The translations under genes and the position numbers were made by a program. Below, piece after piece: positions 1 to 4,949 of a stretch of 10,515 nucleotides of DNA. The stretch is taken from NCBI GenBank assembly GCA_946403735.1, contig CAMJAZ010000030.1, forward strand, positions 1 through 10,515, given 5' to 3'. The stretch comes from an uncultured Selenomonadales bacterium (lineage in GTDB: Bacteria > Bacillota > Negativicutes > Selenomonadales > Selenomonadaceae). The stretch's first letter is position 1. Each line of letters starts with the position of its first letter. Below the pieces are notes generated by a model. The model made no database searches. It worked only from the letters and a program-made list of their open reading frames with translations, and was not told the DNA's origin.

Positions 1-96
1 TGTACCGCAGGGAGATTTTAAAGCGGCGGCAAATGCGATTGTAAAAATTGTACCGCAGGGAGATTTTAAAGCGGCGGCAAATGCGATTGTAAAAAT
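1..96 (+). repeat. Perfect 48-bp tandem duplication, in frame
   Basis: Bases 1-48 and 49-96 are identical, and the match continues one base to 97. The unit is 16 codons, so the reading frame is kept. The window begins exactly inside the repeat, so further copies could lie upstream. The identity implies a very recent duplication by slippage or unequal recombination, or an assembly artefact at a contig edge. Confidence 0.95.
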
Positions 97-343
97 TTTG
101 ACTGATACAAAATTTCGTTGCAAACTTTCAACAGAGGCGCGGGAAAGTATTCAGCCATTTTTGGACTACGATATTGCTGGCGCGTGGCAAAAAATTTTCG
201 ACGACTTGGATAACAACGTACCAATTCCTCCGCATAACGTTTATAACGAAAAAATTCAAATTCTGCTTGCAAAAGAAGCTTGGACGCAAAAAAGAATTGT
301 CCAACATTTATCCGCGCAGATTGAACAGCTTAAAAATTCTTAA
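2..343 (+). CDS. Glycosyltransferase-like protein, C-terminal part (cut by window start)
   Basis: The frame is open from the first bases and ends at TAA 341-343, so only the last 113 residues are visible. The pattern VPQGDFKAAANAIVKIL, then an acidic/basic stretch, LSTEARESI, and a tryptophan-containing tail (AGAWQKIF) resembles the end of GT-B fold family 4 glycosyltransferases, where a 'GD...A.AI' helix precedes a 'ls.eAr' helix and a closing helix. The sugar-nucleotide-binding E-x7-E region would lie upstream, out of view, so no substrate can be named. The 16-residue block VPQGDFKAAANAIVKI occurs twice in a row, which is not normal for the family; the second copy flows into the expected sequence and is probably the native one. 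An intrinsic terminator follows. The family call is by pattern only and is moderately sure. Confidence 0.55.
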   Translation, partial: VPQGDFKAAANAIVKIVPQGDFKAAANAIVKILTDTKFRCKLSTEARESIQPFLDYDIAGAWQKIFDDLDNNVPIPPHNVYNEKIQILLAKEAWTQKRIVQHLSAQIEQLKNS

Positions 344-375
344 ACTTTGTCAACGTTAAAAATTTTAAATGAAAA

Positions 376-407
376 AGCCGTCAAAGTCTGGCGGCTAAAT
401 TTTTTTT
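376..407 (+). terminator. Intrinsic terminator after the glycosyltransferase-like gene
   Basis: The arms 376-382 (AGCCGTC) and 390-396 (GGCGGCT) form a 7-bp stem with one T-G wobble around a 7-base loop. An AT stretch with eight consecutive Ts (400-407) follows. It lies 33 bases after the stop at 343 and ends just before the hpf promoter, so it isolates hpf from the upstream gene. Confidence 0.8.
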
Positions 408-411
408 AGAT

Positions 412-438
412 AAAGGATTATTTCTTTGCTTGACGAAT
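412..438 (+). promoter_or_regulatory. Candidate sigma-H (Spo0H-type) promoter of hpf
   Basis: Bases 412-420 read AAAGGATTA and fit the B. subtilis sigma-H -35 consensus RnAGGAwWW at every specified base. Bases 432-438 read GACGAAT and fit the -10 consensus RnnGAAT. The spacer is 11 bases, within the known 11-12. Transcription would start near 445, giving a leader of about 35 bases before the TTG start at 481. In B. subtilis the orthologue yvyD is known to be under sigma-H and sigma-B control. Use of sigma-H in this organism is inferred. Confidence 0.5.
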
Positions 439-463
439 ATAACTGAAAACAAATTGAACTACT

Positions 464-471
464 GGAAGGGG
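464..471 (+). promoter_or_regulatory. Ribosome binding site that fixes the hpf start
   Basis: GGAAGGGG at 464-471 stands 9 bases before the TTG at 481. An earlier in-frame TTG at 430 lies inside the proposed promoter and has no Shine-Dalgarno sequence; the TTG at 472 directly abuts the site and is too close. Confidence 0.7.
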
Positions 472-480
472 TTGAGTACT

Positions 481-1044
481 TTGGCAACGTTCAACATCAG
501 AGGAAAAAATACAGAAGTCACACCTGCACTCCGCGAATACGTTGAAAAGCGCGTTGGAAAAATTACGCGGTACTTTGGCAACATCGATGAAATTGGCGTA
601 AGGTTGGCAGTAGAAAAAGATCGTCACATCGTCGAAGTTACGGCGGAAGTTCCTGGCGGACTTATTCTGCGCGGCGAAGAAGCAACTGGCGATATGTATA
701 CGTCAATCGATCTTGTCATTGAAAAGCTGGAGCGCCAAATTCGTAAACAAAAAACACGTCTTGAAAGGCGGTTTCGTGGCGGCGGTTTCAAAGGTGAATT
801 GATTGAAGAGCAAAAGGCTCAATCTCAAGCGGCGGCTGAACTTGAAGAAGAGAACGGCGAATTTCCTATTGTGAAGACAAAGCGTTTCTTCGTAAAGCCT
901 ATGGACGTACAGGAAGCTATCTTGCAGATGAATCTGTTGAACCACAACTTTTTCGTCTTCCGCGACGCCAGCACTAATGATATTTGCGTCGTTTACAAAC
1001 GCAATGACGGAGCGTACGGCTTGCTTGAATCGTCTAATGAATAG
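481..1044 (+). CDS. hpf: Ribosome hibernation promoting factor, long form
   Basis: The 187-residue protein dimerises 70S ribosomes into inactive 100S particles in stationary phase or stress. Residues 2-100 are the S30AE/YfiA domain (NIRGKNTEVTPALREYVEKR near the start, then a basic helix KLERQIRKQKTRLERRFR at 82-99). A charged, Q/A/E-rich linker spans about 105-128. Residues 130-187 are the C-terminal dimerisation domain typical of long HPF (IVKTKRFFVKPMDVQEAILQ, NLLNHNFFVFRD, YKRNDGAYGLLE). Length matches the family. The TTG start at 481 is chosen because the protein then begins directly before the conserved FNIRGKN strand and has a good ribosome binding site. The gene is monocistronic, behind its own promoter, and converges on the deacylase gene; the gap is filled by heptamer repeats. 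Confidence 0.95.
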   Translation: MATFNIRGKNTEVTPALREYVEKRVGKITRYFGNIDEIGVRLAVEKDRHIVEVTAEVPGGLILRGEEATGDMYTSIDLVIEKLERQIRKQKTRLERRFRGGGFKGELIEEQKAQSQAAAELEEENGEFPIVKTKRFFVKPMDVQEAILQMNLLNHNFFVFRDASTNDICVVYKRNDGAYGLLESSNE

Positions 1045-1078
1045 TTAGTAGTTTATAGTTAGTAGTTAGTAGTCAGTA
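1044..1078 (+). repeat. Five heptamers GTTAGTA between hpf and the deacylase gene
   Basis: Five units in unbroken 7-bp register: GTTAGTA, GTTTATA, GTTAGTA, GTTAGTA, GTCAGTA. The array starts on the last base of the hpf stop codon (TAG 1042-1044) and ends two bases before the opposing gene's stop (1081-1083), filling the whole convergent gap. No terminator hairpin was seen. The junction TAGTCAGTA also occurs, on the minus strand, in the array at 7461-7481. Confidence 0.85.
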
Positions 1079-1080
1079 AA

Positions 1081-1560
1081 TTAATCAATCAAATTTGCGA
1101 CGGTGGCATTAGCAGCCGTCAATAAATCTTTCGGCGAAATAATAATTTGCATCCCGCGTTGACCAGCGCTTATGGAAATTTTTTCCTGCTCAAGCGCCCG
1201 TGAGTCGATAAACACGGGATAATTTTTTTTCGCGCCAAGTGGTGAACAGCCGCCGCGAACGTAGCCCGTCAGCGGAAAAAGTTCCTTCAATGCAATCATT
1301 TCGACGTGTTTATTGCCGCTTGCTTTAGCCAACGCTTTCAAGTTCAATTCATCAGCGCCGCCGATAACCGCCATAATAACGCCCGTTTTATCGCCGCGTG
1401 TCACCAAAGTTTTAAATACCGTTGAAATGTCCATACCGACGACCTGCGCGACGTGTACGGCTGATAAATCGTCTTCATCAACTTCATAAATTTTAATTTC
1501 GTAGTCAATGCCGAGCTTATCTAAAATCCTTGCGGCATTTGTCTTTTTTATTTTCTTCAT
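1081..1560 (-). CDS. ybaK: Cys-tRNA(Pro) deacylase, YbaK/EbsC type
   Basis: A 159-residue trans-editing enzyme that hydrolyses mischarged Cys-tRNA(Pro), protecting proteome accuracy in the cytosol. The sequence shows the single-domain YbaK fold: TNAARILDKLGIDYEIKIYE at the N-terminus, the conserved lysine in TVFKTLV (K50), the glycine-rich signature GGCSPLGAKK (103-112) and the closing SAGQRGMQI (131-139). All are standard for YbaK rather than ProX or the ProRS INS domain. The start is the ATG at 1558-1560, which has GGGAG 8 bases upstream; an in-frame TTG at 1593 would add 11 residues without family similarity and is rejected. The gene is alone on this strand and converges on hpf. Substrate assignment follows the family. 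Confidence 0.9.
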   Translation of the reverse strand: MKKIKKTNAARILDKLGIDYEIKIYEVDEDDLSAVHVAQVVGMDISTVFKTLVTRGDKTGVIMAVIGGADELNLKALAKASGNKHVEMIALKELFPLTGYVRGGCSPLGAKKNYPVFIDSRALEQEKISISAGQRGMQIIISPKDLLTAANATVANLID

Positions 1561-1568
1561 GTGCTCAA

Positions 1569-1573
1569 CTCCC
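1569..1573 (-). promoter_or_regulatory. Ribosome binding site of the deacylase gene
   Basis: On the minus strand GGGAG lies 8 bases before the ATG at 1560, supporting that start over the TTG at 1593. Confidence 0.6.
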
Positions 1574-1592
1574 AATAAAAAATGGTAGCGCA

Positions 1593-1601
1593 ATTTTATC
1601 A
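1593..1601 (-). promoter_or_regulatory. Possible extended -10 element of the deacylase gene
   Basis: On the minus strand TGATAAAAT fits an extended -10 (TGn before TAAAAT, five of six to consensus). No good -35 is seen 17 bases upstream, where the sequence is a T-rich run. The position, about 33 bases before the start codon, is reasonable. Weak call. Confidence 0.25.
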
Positions 1602-1694
1602 GCTAAAATAAAAAAAATCCACATAAAAATATAGCTCCACTGTATTTGAAAAAGCTAAATGGAAGGTTGCAAAATTTATTCCAAATTAAATTTT

Positions 1695-1723
1695 TTGAAA
1701 TGCGGCAGGGAAATTTTCTATTA
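1695..1723 (+). promoter_or_regulatory. Possible promoter of the asp23-nusB operon
   Basis: TTGAAA at 1695-1700 is separated by 17 bases from CTATTA at 1718-1723. The -35 is good and the -10 poor. It is the best sigma-A-like pair in the 1561-1789 gap before the operon. No gene or RNA structure was recognised in the rest of that gap. Confidence 0.3.
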
Positions 1724-1789
1724 ACGCGAATAATAAGACAATGTTAATATCAAAACTTATCAAAAGTTGAATTTGAGGAGGATTTTAAA

Positions 1790-2188
1790 GTGGACGAAAA
1801 ATCATTGGTAAAGACGGAAACGGGTCTTGGTACAGTTAAAATTGCAGACGAAGTTGTCAGCATCATTGCAGGTTTGGCGGCTACGGAAATTGAAGGCATT
1901 GCTGGCATGAGCGGCGGACTTGTTGGCGGTATCGCTGAAATGCTCGGTCGTAAAAACTTTTCTAAAGGTGTGAAAGTTGAAGTCGGCGAACGTGAAGCGG
2001 CTGTCGATCTTTTCATCATCGTTAAATACGGCGTTCGTATTCCTGATGTTGCACTTGCCGCGCAGGAAAATATTAAACGCGCTATCGAAAATATGACTGG
2101 TCTTTCTGTCGTTGAAGTCAATGTTCACGTACAAGGCGTCAACTTCCCTGAAGATGAGGAAAAAGCTGAAGAAGTTCGCGTCAGATAA
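1790..2188 (+). CDS. asp23: Asp23/Gls24 family envelope stress protein
   Basis: A 132-residue cytosolic protein of the Asp23/Gls24 (DUF322) family, which in staphylococci is tethered to the membrane by AmaP and linked to cell-envelope homeostasis. The family pattern covers the whole length: VKIADEVVSIIAGLAATEIEGIAGM (16-40), a glycine-rich turn, KGVKVEVGEREAAVDLFIIVKYGVRIPDVA (59-88), and the C-terminal AQENIKRAIENMTGLSVVEVNVHVQGV (91-117), ending in a charged tail. The GTG start at 1790 has AGGAGG (1776-1781) 8 bases upstream. It is the first gene of a five-gene plus-strand run ending with nusB, the position held by yqhY in Bacillus. The stop codon is followed by a heptamer array. Confidence 0.9.
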   Translation: MDEKSLVKTETGLGTVKIADEVVSIIAGLAATEIEGIAGMSGGLVGGIAEMLGRKNFSKGVKVEVGEREAAVDLFIIVKYGVRIPDVALAAQENIKRAIENMTGLSVVEVNVHVQGVNFPEDEEKAEEVRVR

Positions 2189-2234
2189 TAATTTAGAATT
2201 AAGAATTAAGAATGTAGAATTAATTCTTAATTAA
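2186..2234 (+). repeat. Heptamer array (TAAGAAT units) after asp23
   Basis: Seven consecutive 7-base steps beginning on the asp23 stop codon: TAATAAT, TTAGAAT, TAAGAAT, TAAGAAT, GTAGAAT, TAATTCT, TAATTAA. The sixth unit is inverted, so AGAATTAATTCT is a perfect palindrome, and AATTAAGAA can pair with TTCTTAATT as an AT-only hairpin. The array stops two bases before the amaP ribosome binding site. Confidence 0.8.
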
Positions 2235-2250
2235 AAAGGAGAAAACAATT

Positions 2251-2814
2251 TTGGGAATACTTAGTCGCCTGTTGTTGTTTTTGTACGTTCTGGTTGTAAT
2301 AGCGGCGCTGGTCATTGCGGCGAGCGTATGTCTGAATTATATCCCAACGCAACTTTGGCAAGACGAACTGAAATTCATCATTAGACAACAAGAAACGTTA
2401 GCCGTAATTGGCGTGATGTTTATAGCAAGTCTTTGTTTGCTGAATGCGGCAGTGTCGGGGAAAAAATCTGTAAAAATTTTAAATACAGACGTTGAACTGT
2501 CTAAAGATGCGACTGGCGAAGTAAAAATTACAATCGAAGCATTAACAGGAGTTGTTGAGCGGGCGGCTTTAACGGTGACGGGCGTGCGACAAGTCAACGC
2601 AAAAGTTTACAGACAAGAAGGCAATGTGCCACTGAAAATTCAGCTTGAAATAGTTTTAAGTCAAGGATACACGGCGCAAATTATTGGCGAAAAGGTAAAC
2701 AAAGCGGTGAACGATGCCTTGATGACGACGGCGCAAATTTCAGACGTGCCAGTAGAATTAAAGGTAACGGAAGTTACTCACGCGATTATTGAACGTGAAA
2801 GGCGCGTCGTATAG
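2251..2814 (+). CDS. amaP: AmaP-type membrane anchor for Asp23
   Basis: The 187-residue protein has two N-terminal membrane helices (about 6-28 and 50-68) separated by a short extracytoplasmic loop (IPTQLWQDELKFIIRQQ). A cytosolic Asp23-like domain follows from about 73 to 175 (VELSKDATGEVKITIEALTG, then VPLKIQLEIVLSQGY). This topology is that of AmaP, which holds Asp23 at the membrane. Start is TTG 2251 with AAGGAG (2236-2241) 9 bases upstream. The gap from asp23 is taken up by a heptamer array, while the next gene begins only 8 bases after the stop, so tight co-expression is likely. The role is from the family; partner binding is inferred from adjacency. Confidence 0.85.
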   Translation: MGILSRLLLFLYVLVVIAALVIAASVCLNYIPTQLWQDELKFIIRQQETLAVIGVMFIASLCLLNAAVSGKKSVKILNTDVELSKDATGEVKITIEALTGVVERAALTVTGVRQVNAKVYRQEGNVPLKIQLEIVLSQGYTAQIIGEKVNKAVNDALMTTAQISDVPVELKVTEVTHAIIERERRVV

Positions 2815-2822
2815 GTGTTTCT

Positions 2823-3212
2823 GTGTTTAACAAAATTAAATCCTTAAAAAATTTAATAGCCGAAACTTTCACTGGTAATCATGGCAGTATCGAATTTGAT
2901 TTATTGAAAACTGATCACGGTTTAATTTACGAAGAAACGGCGGTCATTGAACGTATCGCGGAACGTACTGCACGGGCGATTAAAGGCATTCATAAAGCAT
3001 CTGCAGTCGCTGATAAGCCTTCAGGTACAGTGCCGCTGAAAGTTCGCTTTAACGTCGTAATTAAACAGAATTATTCTGCCAATGACTTAAGCGAAAAGTT
3101 AATCGGTGAAGTTAAGAAAAATTTAGATAAACTTTGCGGGATTATGAATGCAACGGTTGACGTAAAAATTACAGACGTTGAAAGGTCAGAAATTAACCGT
3201 AGGGTTAAATAG
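2823..3212 (+). CDS. Second, diverged Asp23-like protein, no membrane segment
   Basis: A 129-residue soluble protein related to the cytosolic half of the preceding AmaP: VPLKVRFNVVIKQNYSANDLSEKL here against VPLKIQLEIVLSQGYTAQIIGEKV there, and both end in a short arginine-rich tail. It also carries the family's helix-strand pattern (YEETAVIERIAERTARAIKGI, 36-56; TVDVKITDVE, 111-120). It lacks the two N-terminal membrane helices. It probably arose by duplication of an Asp23 domain, perhaps of amaP itself, and may form mixed assemblies with Asp23 and AmaP. The GTG start at 2823 has AGGTG overlapping the amaP stop codon, suggesting translational coupling. Specific function unknown. Confidence 0.75.
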   Translation: MFNKIKSLKNLIAETFTGNHGSIEFDLLKTDHGLIYEETAVIERIAERTARAIKGIHKASAVADKPSGTVPLKVRFNVVIKQNYSANDLSEKLIGEVKKNLDKLCGIMNATVDVKITDVERSEINRRVK

Positions 3213-3218
3213 GAGGTG
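3211..3218 (+). promoter_or_regulatory. Strong ribosome binding site of the DUF2273 gene
   Basis: AGGAGGTG begins inside the stop codon of the preceding gene and lies 6 bases before ATG 3225. It rules out the in-frame GTG at 3216, which lies within the Shine-Dalgarno sequence itself. Confidence 0.75.
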
Positions 3219-3224
3219 AATGTT

Positions 3225-3476
3225 ATGTGGAAAGAGATTAAGGAGCTACTTAAACTTTATTTTGAGTCGCACCGTACGCGCAAAATCGGCTTTCTGCTTG
3301 GCGTCATCTTAGGCATTTTGATTTTAATTTTTGGACCGTTGCAAACTTTTTTCCTGCTGTTTTGTGGAGTAGTCGGGCTGTATGTCGGCTCGCGCTTTGA
3401 TGATGAAGACGACTTGGTAGGGCGGACGCTTAGATTGCTTGAACGCGCCTTGCCAGAACGTTTTCAGCGCTGGTGA
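3225..3476 (+). CDS. Small membrane protein, DUF2273 family
   Basis: An 83-residue protein with a charged N-terminus (MWKEIKELLKLYFESHRTRK), two closely spaced membrane helices (about 21-38 and 40-56, joined at GPLQ), and a cytosolic C-terminus with acidic then basic character (SRFDDEDDLVGRTLRLLERALPERF). This matches the DUF2273 small integral membrane proteins that accompany asp23 and amaP in many Firmicutes; their biochemical role is not established. The ATG at 3225 is preferred for its near-perfect ribosome binding site. The gene overlaps nothing but is separated from the upstream stop by only 12 bases. A heptamer array begins in its stop codon. Confidence 0.85.
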   Translation: MWKEIKELLKLYFESHRTRKIGFLLGVILGILILIFGPLQTFFLLFCGVVGLYVGSRFDDEDDLVGRTLRLLERALPERFQRW

Positions 3477-3495
3477 ATTGAATTAAGAATTAAGA
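3475..3495 (+). repeat. Heptamer array (ATTAAGA units) after the DUF2273 gene
   Basis: GAATTGA, ATTAAGA, ATTAAGA follow in register from the second base of the TGA stop. The 18-base string GAATTAAGAATTAAGAAT also occurs in the array after asp23. Confidence 0.75.
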
Positions 3496-3523
3496 ATTTT
3501 TGATGCGTAAAGTGGATTAGAAA

Positions 3524-3967
3524 ATGGACGTTACAGAAGCAAGAGAAACGGCGTTTAAGGCACTTTTCCAGTTGGAATTTGCGCCGAATGACGAAACAGA
3601 ATTTTATGAAAAACTTTCAATCGAAAACGCTATTGAGGAAGATACTAAAGTTCAGCAACGGCGATTGACTTACATTGAAGACGCGGTGAAGGGTACTCGT
3701 GCTAATCTCGCGGAGATTGACGAAATGATAAAATCGCGCTTGAAAAAAGGTTGGACGCTTTCAAGACTTTCGACGGCTGATAGAAATATTTTGCGGCTTG
3801 CCGTTTACGAAATGGTCTTTGCTGAAAAGAAAATTCCCGTGAGCGTCGCCATAAATGAAGCCATTGAACTTGCTAAAAAGTACGGCGCGGACGATTCTAG
3901 CCGATTCATAAACGGTATACTCAATGCTATCGGCAACAATAACGCAGCAACAGATTCTAATCCTTAA
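3524..3967 (+). CDS. nusB: Transcription antitermination factor NusB
   Basis: The 147-residue protein binds boxA RNA together with NusE (ribosomal protein S10) and promotes antitermination in rRNA operons. NusB hallmarks run the full length: RETAFKALFQLEF (7-19), YIEDAVKGT (50-58), LKKGWTLSRLSTADRNILRLAVYEM (73-97), IPVSVAINEAIELAKKYG (104-121) and SSRFINGIL (125-133). Size is normal. Start ATG 3524 has only a weak Shine-Dalgarno candidate (GTGGAT), and the 47-base gap before it begins with a heptamer array, so translation may be modest. It is the last gene before a strong intrinsic terminator; ispA follows beyond it. Confidence 0.95.
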   Translation: MDVTEARETAFKALFQLEFAPNDETEFYEKLSIENAIEEDTKVQQRRLTYIEDAVKGTRANLAEIDEMIKSRLKKGWTLSRLSTADRNILRLAVYEMVFAEKKIPVSVAINEAIELAKKYGADDSSRFINGILNAIGNNNAATDSNP

Positions 3968-3978
3968 TCTTCATACAT

Positions 3979-4002
3979 TCGGACGTTGTCCGATTTTTTT
4001 TT
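3979..4002 (+). terminator. Intrinsic terminator between nusB and ispA
   Basis: TCGGAC (3979-3984), loop GTT, GTCCGA (3988-3993), then nine Ts (3994-4002). The last T touches the ispA translation start region; the ATG is only 12 bases further. No promoter fits in between, so ispA must be reached by readthrough or from a promoter inside nusB (a -10-like TATACT sits at 3916-3921, without a clear -35). Confidence 0.8.
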
Positions 4003-4014
4003 GCAGGTGATAAA

Positions 4015-4902
4015 ATGTCAGATGAATTTAAAAAATTTTGGAAGGCGCGGGCTGAACTCGTTGAAGAAAATCTCAAGCGTGAATTGAACGCAACAAATAC
4101 GATTGATGAAAAAGTTTTGAAGGCAATGGAATATAGCTTACTTAGCGGCGGTAAAAGACTTCGCCCCGTACTTTTAATGGCGGCGGCAGATACAATTTCA
4201 AATGACGGCGAAAAATTTTTACATGTAGCCTGCGCGTTGGAAATGATGCATACGTATTCGCTGATTCACGATGATTTGCCCGCGATGGATAATGATGACT
4301 ATCGACGCGGCAAGTTGACGAATCACAAAGTTTTCGGTGAGGCAACGGCAATTTTAGCTGGTGACGCGCTTTTAACTTTAGCGTTTGAAGTTATGACGCG
4401 GCAAGAAAATGTTGAGCCGAAAATTTTATTGTCAGTGATTCGCGAAATTTCAACTGCGGCAGGAATTTCTGGCTTAATCGGCGGTCAGTCAATCGACTTG
4501 CAGTCTGAAGGCAAAAAAATAAATTTGTCGACACTGCGAAAAATGCATCTCGGCAAGACAGGCGCACTTTTCTTAGCGGCGATACGGTCAGGCGCAATTT
4601 TAGCTGGCGCGTCTGATGACAAACTTGATGCCTTGACGAAGTACGCGGAAAATTTTGGACTGGCATTTCAAATTACAGATGATATTTTGGACGTTGTTGG
4701 GGACGAAAAAAATTTGGGCAAACCAATCGGCAGTGACGCCCGCAATGAAAAATCAACTTACGTGACGTTAATGTCGCTTAGTGAAGCCCAAACTTTGGCT
4801 GAATCGACTGTTAAAAATGCTGTCAATTCTTTAAAAATTTTTGGTGACGAAGCAAACTTTTTGCGTGAATTGGTAAAGTTTTTAATCGGGCGCAAAAAGT
4901 AG
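4015..4902 (+). CDS. ispA: Farnesyl diphosphate synthase (bacterial type)
   Basis: A 295-residue cytosolic prenyl transferase that condenses IPP with DMAPP and GPP to farnesyl diphosphate, feeding undecaprenyl phosphate and quinone synthesis. Visible elements: GGKRLRP (45-51, IPP binding), first aspartate-rich motif DDLPAMDND (86-94) with the two-residue insertion and upstream aromatic Y81 typical of bacterial FPP synthases, GGQSIDL (156-162), KTGALF (181-186) and second aspartate-rich motif DDILD (222-226) followed by GKPIGSD. Full length for the family. AGGTGA precedes the ATG at 4015. A geranylgeranyl product cannot be fully excluded. In Bacillus ispA likewise lies downstream of nusB. The gene converges on waaA-lpxK and its stop codon begins a heptamer array. 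Confidence 0.93.
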   Translation: MSDEFKKFWKARAELVEENLKRELNATNTIDEKVLKAMEYSLLSGGKRLRPVLLMAAADTISNDGEKFLHVACALEMMHTYSLIHDDLPAMDNDDYRRGKLTNHKVFGEATAILAGDALLTLAFEVMTRQENVEPKILLSVIREISTAAGISGLIGGQSIDLQSEGKKINLSTLRKMHLGKTGALFLAAIRSGAILAGASDDKLDALTKYAENFGLAFQITDDILDVVGDEKNLGKPIGSDARNEKSTYVTLMSLSEAQTLAESTVKNAVNSLKIFGDEANFLRELVKFLIGRKK

Positions 4903-4949
4903 CTTGTAGCTTTCAGCTTTCAGGTTGCATTACGAATTACGAATTCTTA
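4901..4949 (+). repeat. Heptamer array filling the ispA / lpxK convergent junction
   Basis: Seven units in unbroken register: AGCTTGT, AGCTTTC, AGCTTTC, AGGTTGC, ATTACGA, ATTACGA, ATTCTTA, with a degenerate eighth (ATTGAAC) beyond. The array starts on the second base of the ispA stop codon and runs past the opposing stop (4937-4939) to supply the last three codons (K-N-S) of the WaaA-LpxK protein. Two different heptamer families (AGCTTTC and ATTACGA) are joined without loss of phase. Confidence 0.8.

Noticed and set aside
430..480. Longer hpf reading frame starting at TTG 430
   Set aside because: The added 17 residues have no family match, lack a ribosome binding site, and overlap the sigma-H-like promoter; TTG 481 has GGAAGGGG at good spacing.
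1561..1593. Eleven-residue N-terminal extension of the deacylase from TTG 1593
   Set aside because: ATG 1560 has GGGAG 8 bases upstream and begins at the usual family N-terminus.
1561..1789. Riboswitch or small RNA before asp23
   Set aside because: No strong GC-containing hairpin or recognised aptamer core was seen; the region is AT-rich with only weak promoter-like elements.
4337..4936. Antisense open frames opposite ispA and other long genes
   Set aside because: They are shadows of strongly supported genes, without ribosome binding sites or recognisable protein motifs.
1044..4949. Heptamer arrays as CRISPR or insertion-sequence ends
   Set aside because: Units are 7 bases with no spacers, no cas genes are near, and there are no inverted termini, transposase or target-site duplications.
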